From assembly GCA_021823905.1 (NCBI GenBank), contig JAKALX010000091.1, positions 1 through 10,662 of the forward strand: a DNA stretch of 10,662 nucleotides, read 5' to 3'. Below the pieces are notes generated by a model. It was not told where the DNA came from and did no database searches. It worked only from the letters and a program-made list of their open reading frames with translations. The DNA is from Chloroflexota bacterium. GTDB lineage: Bacteria; Chloroflexota; Dehalococcoidia; Tepidiformales; Tepidiformaceae. The translations under genes and the position numbers were made by a program. Below are positions 6,556 to 10,662 of this stretch, in pieces. Positions within the stretch are counted from its first letter, which is position 1. Every line of letters begins with the position of its first letter.

Positions 6556-7227
6556 GTGGGACACGAGCAGGCCGCGACGGTGGCCGCGGGACTCTTCGAA
6601 GCGATCCGTGACGGCGACGCGCCGAGAGTCCGAAAACTCGTCGCGCACGACCGCGCCCTCGCCAACGCCCACGACCCTCAGGGTGTCAGCGCCGTCCTCA
6701 CGGCCATGTACAACGGACAGGCCGAAATCGCAGCCGAGCTTGCGCTGGCCGGCGCCAGCCTCGACGTCTTCGAGGCGGCTGCCACGGGCCATGTCGAGCG
6801 GCTCGACGAGCTCCTCGGCCACGACAGTGACTGCCTCGGCGCCTATTCGGCGGACGGCTGGACGCCGCTCCATCTCGCCGCGTTTTTCGGCCAGGAGCGA
6901 GCCGTCGCGCTTCTCCTTGAGCGCGGCGCGCCGGTCGCGGCCTGGAGCAAGAACGCGCTGGCCAACCAGCCGCTCCACGCGGCGGTCGCCGGGAACGACA
7001 CCGACACCTGCCGCTGGCTCCTCGATCACGGGGCCCCGGTCAACGAGCGCCAGCACGGCGGCTTTACGCCCCTGCATGGCGCCGCCCAGAATGGCAACGC
7101 CGAGGTCAGCGGGATGCTCCTCGAGCGCGGCGCCGACCCTCGCGCGCTCACCGACGAAGGCAAGTCAGCCGCAACGCTCGCACGCGAGGCTGGCCATGCG
7201 CAGTTGGCGAATCGGCTCGACGCCTGA
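6556..7227 (+). CDS. Small ankyrin-repeat protein
   Basis: A 223-aa soluble protein starting at GTG 6556, supported by a -10 box 6 bases upstream and by the sequence reading as ankyrin-like helix pairs from about residue 9. Canonical repeats are seen at 101-127 (GWTPLHLAAFFGQERAVALL), about 137-163 (NQPLHAAVAGNDTDTCRWLL), 169-195 (GFTPLHGAAQNGNAEVSGML) and a final degenerate unit at about 202-223. Two weaker repeats lie in the first 90 residues. Ankyrin repeats bind partner proteins and have no catalytic role. No signal peptide or extra domain is present, so it probably acts in the cytosol. Small stand-alone ankyrin proteins of this size are common in bacteria, and no specific partner can be named. 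It ends 64 bases from the convergent hydrolase gene; I see no clear terminator between them. Confidence 0.93.
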   Translation: MGHEQAATVAAGLFEAIRDGDAPRVRKLVAHDRALANAHDPQGVSAVLTAMYNGQAEIAAELALAGASLDVFEAAATGHVERLDELLGHDSDCLGAYSADGWTPLHLAAFFGQERAVALLLERGAPVAAWSKNALANQPLHAAVAGNDTDTCRWLLDHGAPVNERQHGGFTPLHGAAQNGNAEVSGMLLERGADPRALTDEGKSAATLAREAGHAQLANRLDA

Positions 7228-7291
7228 GACCCGCCTGCCGGCGCCAGCCTGAGCTCCAAGGGATGCGCCGGGCGTTCGGATCAGCTGCCGT

Positions 7292-8221
7292 TCATGCCCG
7301 GATTCCGATGGTCTCGCGCAAGAACTCCACAATCCGGTCGTTCGCCTCGCGGCCGACGGCCAGCGGCATCCCGTTGAACCCGTGCGGCGCGTCGAGGTAC
7401 TGGTGCACCTCGCAGACGTTGCCCGCCTGGCGCCACGCCTCCGCCATCAGGATCGTGTCCGAATACAGGTGGTCGAGGGTTCCGACGCTGAAGATGGCCG
7501 GCGGCATGCCCTTGAGGTCGGCGAACAGGGGCGAAATATAGGGGTGCCGCAGGTCGCGCCCGGGGGCGTAGGCCCGCGAGAAGTACTCCATGATCGGCCC
7601 GCTGAGGACGAGGTTGCGGTCCCACATCGCCTTCATCGAAGGCAGGTCGTAGATCGCCGAGAAGACGCCGTAGGTGAGCACCGCCGCGCGAAACGGCGCC
7701 TCCATGTGGTCGCGCCGATGGAGCAGCGTCGCCGCCGCCAGGTTCGCGCCGGCCGATTCGCCTCCGATCGCCAGCGCCTCGGGGTCTGATACGCCCAGCT
7801 CTGCCGCGTGTGTCTCCAGCCAGCGCGAGGCGGCCACGCAGTCGTCGAGCCCAGCCGGGTAGGGGTGCTCCGGCGCCAGGCGGTAACCCACGGACACGAC
7901 CGCCAGCTCCGCCTCGGCGGCGATCTTCCGCAGCATCGGGTCCTGGAACCGCTCCGAGCCGAGCACCCAGCCGCCGCCGTGAATGTGCAGGTAGGCCGCG
8001 CGCGCCCGCTCCGGGAGGAAGACTCGCACCGGGATCTCGCCGGCCGGGCCGGGAATGCATCGGTCCTCTTGCAGCCGGACGGACGGCCCCCGGCCCTGCG
8101 TCGCCTCCGCTTGTGCCGCACGCAGCCGCCGCACCTCGTTCACGTCGCGCTCGAGTTGCTCCAGCCGCGTGGCGGTGTCGGCCTCGATTGTGGGCAGGAG
8201 AGCTGCGATCTCGGGATCCAT
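7292..8221 (-). CDS. Alpha/beta hydrolase, hormone-sensitive-lipase (HSL) family esterase
   Basis: A 309-aa cytosolic esterase/lipase-like enzyme. The ATG at 8221 has GGAGG 9 bases upstream; the frame stays open to 8422, but that part has no ribosome site and reads as non-protein. The catalytic fold is complete: oxyanion-hole HGGGW (81-85), the conserved YRLAPEHPYP (113-122), nucleophile elbow GESAG with Ser156, Asp250 in GTLDHLYSD, and His280 in APHGFNG. This is the usual order and length of family IV (bacterial HSL) carboxylesterases, which cleave short-chain acyl esters; the natural substrate is unknown. The first about 50 residues form a charged helical cap. There is no signal peptide. 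It is divergently placed from the A-B-A-B domain gene. A member with decarboxylase or deacetylase activity cannot be excluded, but the triad is intact. Confidence 0.93.
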   Translation of the reverse strand: MDPEIAALLPTIEADTATRLEQLERDVNEVRRLRAAQAEATQGRGPSVRLQEDRCIPGPAGEIPVRVFLPERARAAYLHIHGGGWVLGSERFQDPMLRKIAAEAELAVVSVGYRLAPEHPYPAGLDDCVAASRWLETHAAELGVSDPEALAIGGESAGANLAAATLLHRRDHMEAPFRAAVLTYGVFSAIYDLPSMKAMWDRNLVLSGPIMEYFSRAYAPGRDLRHPYISPLFADLKGMPPAIFSVGTLDHLYSDTILMAEAWRQAGNVCEVHQYLDAPHGFNGMPLAVGREANDRIVEFLRETIGIRA

Positions 8222-8251
8222 GGACCAGAACCTCCGTTGTGTCGCGCCCGC

Positions 8252-8257
8252 AGTGTA
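8252..8257 (-). promoter_or_regulatory. Candidate -10 box TACACT for the hydrolase gene
   Basis: On the minus strand TACACT would place the transcript start near 8245, leaving a leader of about 24 bases that contains the GGAGG site. The hexamer is identical to the -10 box proposed for the methyltransferase. No good -35 is seen 17 bases away. Confidence 0.35.
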
Positions 8258-8292
8258 GCGAACCGGCCCCGCTGCGTCTGGGTGGCTTTGCC

Positions 8293-8337
8293 CGCTCGTT
8301 CGCGGCCAGCCCGTAGTCTCGGCAGTTCGAACGAGCG
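8293..8337. repeat. Perfect 10-bp inverted repeat with 25-base spacer
   Basis: CGCTCGTTCG (8293-8302) and CGAACGAGCG (8328-8337) are exact reverse complements. They lie in the 273-bp gap between the divergent hydrolase and A-B-A-B genes. The repeat could be a two-site operator or the closing stem of a larger RNA fold. Confidence 0.6.
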
Positions 8338-8343
8338 CACGCC

Positions 8344-8366
8344 GGCCGGCGAACGTTTCGCCGGCC
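8344..8366. repeat. Perfect 10-bp stem with 3-base loop
   Basis: GGCCGGCGAA (8344-8353) and TTCGCCGGCC (8357-8366) pair perfectly around CGT. The stem is very GC-rich and stable on either strand. No T-run follows on either side, so it is not a standard intrinsic terminator. A REP-like palindrome or structured leader element fits better. Confidence 0.65.
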
Positions 8367-8376
8367 ATCAGGGTTC

Positions 8377-8391
8377 CCGGCCGGAGGCCGG
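8377..8391. repeat. 6-bp GC stem with GGA loop
   Basis: CCGGCC (8377-8382) and GGCCGG (8386-8391) pair perfectly around GGA, 10 bases after the 10-bp hairpin. The same GGCCGG core occurs in that hairpin, so the two could also pair with each other. Confidence 0.5.
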
Positions 8392-8398
8392 TTGGCCC

Positions 8399-8427
8399 TT
8401 GAGCGTGATGGCATTTCGCCATGTGAT
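8399..8427 (+). promoter_or_regulatory. Weak candidate promoter for the A-B-A-B gene, with small inverted repeat
   Basis: TTGAGC (8399-8404) and TGTGAT (8422-8427) are 17 bases apart, each a partial consensus match. A 5-bp inverted repeat ATGGC-N5-GCCAT (8408-8422) fills the spacer, where a repressor could bind. The leader to the TTG at 8495 would be about 60 bases. Tentative. Confidence 0.3.
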
Positions 8428-8494
8428 GGGTCGAGGTCTATCTGCCGGCGCGGCATTCGCCCGTCGCGCGCCCAGGTGAACCGAGGAGGCTTCA

Positions 8495-9898
8495 TTGACG
8501 ACGATCAGCGCCAACCCCCTGTCCGAGTCCGATTGGCGTCCCTACACGGCGACGCTCGTCGCCTCCCCCTTCCGCGTACCCGTCGGCAGCACGGTGACGG
8601 TGACGGGCGACGGCTACACTCCGGGGTCCGAAGTGGAACTGGCCTGGCACTCGGTGGAAGGCCGCTACGAGGCAGAGGGCTTGCTGGCGTTTGCCTTTGT
8701 CGGCCAGCGGTATGAGCGGACAGAGACGGTGGTGGCGACGGTTGTCGCGGACGAAAACGGCCAGGTCGCCGGGAGCTTCACGGTCCCGATCGATTTCGGT
8801 GGCCCGCACGACATCCGCGGGCGGGTCGGCGGGGTCGAGGTTTCACAGGGTGGCGTGTCGGTCACACCGGTGTGGTCGATGACCCCCACAGAGGGACCGG
8901 TCGGCACGCCGATCGAGCTCCGGGTCGTGGGCATCGACCACCGGCCACAGGTCAACACCTGGCAGCTCCTCTGGGACAACCACTACTTCGGGATGATGAC
9001 CGGCGTCACCACGCGCGGCGTCGGGGTTGCACGCATTCGCGCGGCGGGCCCTGCCGGCGTTCACCACATAGCGGCCTGGAACAACTCCCACCACACCGCG
9101 CCCTATCTTGGCTGGGACAACTGCCCGTTCCAGGATGAGTTTGCGGCGGGACTCGACTTCCAGTTCACGGTCACTCGAGACGAGGGCGTTCTTCCGCCGG
9201 GAGCCGACGACTTCGCGGCGTTCGACAATCCCATGGACGTGGACAATCCTGGGCCGGGAACGCTCGATCTGGCGCCGGATCGGGGAATTGTCAGCTCGAA
9301 GACCATGCTGAGGGGCGCCGGCCTGCCGCCCAACGCCCGTCTGCCGCTCGTCTGGTGCACGCTCGTCGGTGGCGGGATTCTCGCCTCCGCCGTGGGCGAC
9401 GTTCGCGAGTGGAGGCGCCCGCTCGGAGAGGTGAGGACGGGTGCGGACGGAAGCTTCACGATGCCGTTCAAGATTCCCGATGATCGCGGCGGGAATCACA
9501 GGATCGAGATCTGCAGGGGCTCGGACGTTCTCGCCGCGGCCGATTTCGTGGTCCTCCCGTCGCTCGTCTCCTATACCGAGCAAGTGCGGGCGGGCGAGAC
9601 GGTGAACATTCACATTCAGGGCGGCGGATACCGCGACTACGATAAGACCTATGCCCTGACCTATGACAACTCCTACATCGGCTATTCCTGCGGCGGCAGC
9701 AACTCGGGAAACCTCCGTTTCCGCTTCACCGCGACCGGCGCACCGGGGACCCACCTGCTCGACTTCTATCCGATGATCTACCGCGGCCGCGACGAACTCC
9801 CGCGCGGCGTCTACGCGATGCCCCACCTCAGCTACGCCGACGACCATCCACTGCGGAAGGTTCCCGCGTTCCGGCTCGCCATCGAGGTCGTAGAGTAA
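8495..9898 (+). CDS. A-B-A-B multi-domain beta-sandwich (Ig/IPT-like) protein, no signal peptide
   Basis: A 467-aa protein. The TTG at 8495 is the start: GAGGAGG ends 5 bases upstream, and an in-frame TGA at 8477-8479 rules out any longer product. The sequence is rich in beta-strand patterns and Gly/Val/Thr and falls into four units: A1 (about 21-125), B1 (127-228), A2 (257-355), B2 (356-466). The A units share a G-SFT-P motif (93-98; 319-324) followed by a GG-H motif (102-105; 332-335). The B units share WQLLWDNHYFG (156-166) against YALTYDNSYIG (386-396), and GPAGVH (185-190) against GAPGTH (415-420), at a constant offset of 230 residues. Opening stretches such as VGSTVTVTGDGYTPGSEVEL resemble IPT/TIG or other Ig-like folds, usually found in secreted proteins. 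Here there is no signal peptide or membrane segment. Function is unknown. Carbohydrate- or protein-binding is possible but not shown. Confidence 0.88.
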   Translation: MTTISANPLSESDWRPYTATLVASPFRVPVGSTVTVTGDGYTPGSEVELAWHSVEGRYEAEGLLAFAFVGQRYERTETVVATVVADENGQVAGSFTVPIDFGGPHDIRGRVGGVEVSQGGVSVTPVWSMTPTEGPVGTPIELRVVGIDHRPQVNTWQLLWDNHYFGMMTGVTTRGVGVARIRAAGPAGVHHIAAWNNSHHTAPYLGWDNCPFQDEFAAGLDFQFTVTRDEGVLPPGADDFAAFDNPMDVDNPGPGTLDLAPDRGIVSSKTMLRGAGLPPNARLPLVWCTLVGGGILASAVGDVREWRRPLGEVRTGADGSFTMPFKIPDDRGGNHRIEICRGSDVLAAADFVVLPSLVSYTEQVRAGETVNIHIQGGGYRDYDKTYALTYDNSYIGYSCGGSNSGNLRFRFTATGAPGTHLLDFYPMIYRGRDELPRGVYAMPHLSYADDHPLRKVPAFRLAIEVVE

Positions 9899-9994
9899 GC
9901 GCCGCGGTTGCCCGACGGCCCACGCACACGGAAGGCGCTCGGACTCCTGCGCGCGCCTGATGCCATGGGCCCGCCCAGGCAAGGTATTGAGCCG
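9899..9994. other. Non-coding gap without recognisable structure
   Basis: GC-rich spacer after the A-B-A-B gene. I find no hairpin with a T-run and no coding frame with a ribosome site. A GCGCC/GGCGC pair (9899-9903, 9934-9938) has a 30-base loop and is too weak to call. Confidence 0.5.
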
Positions 9995-10010
9995 TCACGT
10001 GATAACGTGA
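9995..10010. promoter_or_regulatory. Perfect inverted repeat TCACGT-N4-ACGTGA, likely operator
   Basis: The half sites 9995-10000 and 10005-10010 are exact reverse complements around GATA. The repeat ends 9 bases before the -35 of the ABC gene promoter. A related ACGT core (CACACGTAAC) appears again at 10051-10060, just after the -10. The layout suits a dimeric regulator of a transporter operon (GntR-, TetR- or PadR-type); the regulator itself is not in this window. Confidence 0.6.
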
Positions 10011-10016
10011 ATCGTG

Positions 10017-10035
10017 TACTTGATTTTATTAAGTA
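10017..10035. repeat. Inverted repeat TACTT-N9-AAGTA overlapping the -35 and spacer
   Basis: TACTT (10017-10021) and AAGTA (10031-10035) are reverse complements. The repeat covers the -35 element and half of the spacer, where a bound protein would block RNA polymerase. It is short and AT-rich, so chance is possible. Confidence 0.35.
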
Positions 10036-10047
10036 TCGATTTAGAAT
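10020..10047 (+). promoter_or_regulatory. Sigma70-like promoter of the ABC transporter gene
   Basis: TTGATT (10020-10025) and TAGAAT (10042-10047) are 16 bases apart in a markedly AT-rich island. The -10 matches 5 of 6 and the -35 matches 4 of 6 consensus bases. The start point would be near 10054, giving a leader of about 23 bases with a GGGAG site. This is the best promoter in the window. Confidence 0.65.
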
Positions 10048-10076
10048 ACGCACACGTAACCGGGAGATGCTAAGCC

Positions 10077-10662
10077 ATGCCCGTCCTCGAAGTCACCAGC
10101 CTCCACAAGCGCTATCGCAACGGGACGCTCGCCAACGACGGCATTTCGCTCGCCCTCGAACCCGGCGAGATCTACGGCCTGCTCGGCCCCAACGGCGCCG
10201 GGAAGACAACGCTTGTGCGTCAGGTGCTCGGCCTCCTCCGGCCAACGTCTGGCACGATCACCGTCGAGGGGGTCGATGTGGTCGCGCATCCGGGCTATGC
10301 CCGCGAGCGCATCGGCTTTCTCCCCCAGGGCCAGTTCGACATGCGCGCTGTCCACGTCGATGAGTTCATCGAGCTCATCGGCCGACTGCGCGGTCTCAGG
10401 CGCGCCGAGGCGAGGGACCGTACAGAGGATCTGATCGAGCGGTTGGACCTCGGGCAGTTTCGGAAGACCACCATCCACGCTGCCTCCGGCGGTGTGCGGC
10501 GGCTGACGGGCTTCGCCGCGGCCGTTGTCGCCCGGGCCCGACTCCTCGTGCTCGACGAGCCGACGAACGACATCGACCCGGTCCGCCGCCAGGCGCTCTG
10601 GGGCATGATCGACGAGCTCGGGGCCGAGGGCGCAACGGTGCTCCTTGTCACGCACAACCTCG
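10077..10662 (+). CDS. ABC transporter ATP-binding protein, C-terminus cut by window edge
   Basis: 195 residues are visible and the frame continues past the edge. The ATG at 10077 has GGGAG 10 bases upstream. It is a cytosolic nucleotide-binding subunit that powers transport: Walker A GPNGAGKTT (37-45), Q-loop LPQG with Gln84, signature ASGGVRRL (136-143), Walker B LLVLDEP with Glu161, D-loop NDID and switch His193 in VTHNL. The signature departs from LSGGQ but is close to the SGG-x-RR form of drug- and antibiotic-export ATPases (DrrA/CcmA-like group). That group normally has a permease gene immediately downstream, which would lie outside this window. A separate AT-rich promoter with inverted repeats suggests regulation apart from its neighbours, as is common for ligand-induced efflux systems. 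The substrate cannot be told. ABC identity is certain; the export direction is inferred. Confidence 0.95.
   Translation, partial: MPVLEVTSLHKRYRNGTLANDGISLALEPGEIYGLLGPNGAGKTTLVRQVLGLLRPTSGTITVEGVDVVAHPGYARERIGFLPQGQFDMRAVHVDEFIELIGRLRGLRRAEARDRTEDLIERLDLGQFRKTTIHAASGGVRRLTGFAAAVVARARLLVLDEPTNDIDPVRRQALWGMIDELGAEGATVLLVTHNL

Noticed and set aside
8321..8340. tRNA-like GTTCGAAC (T-loop motif)
   Set aside because: The flanking bases do not pair as a T stem and no acceptor, D or anticodon arms are found on either strand. The motif is part of a 10-bp inverted repeat instead.
8344..8391. Intrinsic terminators
   Set aside because: Stems are strong, but no T-run follows on either strand, and the site lies between divergent starts where no gene ends.
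8843..9982. 379-codon minus-strand open frame
   Set aside because: It is antisense to the A-B-A-B gene, whose sense frame has a strong ribosome site and internal repeats; the antisense product has no domain pattern.

Overview
The window is a high-GC bacterial chromosome segment with dense genes, short gaps and no RNA genes, insertion sequences or CRISPR. A twin-arginine (Tat) signal, an LPxTG-type sorting signal, promoter motifs that point to leaderless transcripts, and a small ankyrin protein suggest a soil-type, Gram-positive-like high-GC bacterium. An actinobacterium of the Thermoleophilia kind is my best guess. Chloroflexota or Dormibacterota cannot be excluded from sequence reading alone.

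Positions 1-4186 (minus strand) form a tightly packed operon, read from 4186 down to 1: a 226-aa coiled-coil protein, a 67-aa membrane microprotein with an LPFTG sorting-like motif (ATGA overlap), a 540-aa membrane glycosyltransferase of family GT2 (TTG start overlapping the microprotein), and a Tat-exported DUF2334 (polysaccharide-deacetylase-like) protein that runs off the left edge. The pairing of a processive synthase with an exported deacetylase-like protein resembles exopolysaccharide loci of the Pga/Ica logic. The coiled-coil and LPxTG partners are unusual, and this is the best candidate here for an undescribed envelope-glycan system. Its upstream region (4187-4549) holds a plausible promoter, four helically phased 11-bp repeats (TGTAAG type) like a PhoB/PhoP-class site, and a perfect inverted repeat.

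Positions 4550-7227 hold a Methyltransf_32-type SAM methyltransferase (+), a membrane-anchored four-cysteine conserved hypothetical protein (-, ending 4 bp from the methyltransferase), and a small ankyrin-repeat protein (+). The last two are divergent, and all three have a TANNNT box 6-8 bases before the start codon.

Positions 7292-9898 hold an HSL-family alpha/beta hydrolase (-) and, divergently, a 467-aa protein of four beta-sandwich-like domains in an A-B-A-B duplication with no signal peptide (+). Between them lies a 273-bp region carrying a run of inverted repeats, including a perfect 10-bp stem with a 3-base loop.

Positions 9899-10662 hold an AT-rich sigma70-like promoter with two inverted repeats, which drives an ABC transporter ATPase cut by the right edge. 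Apart from the operon, the genes look like independent single-gene units.
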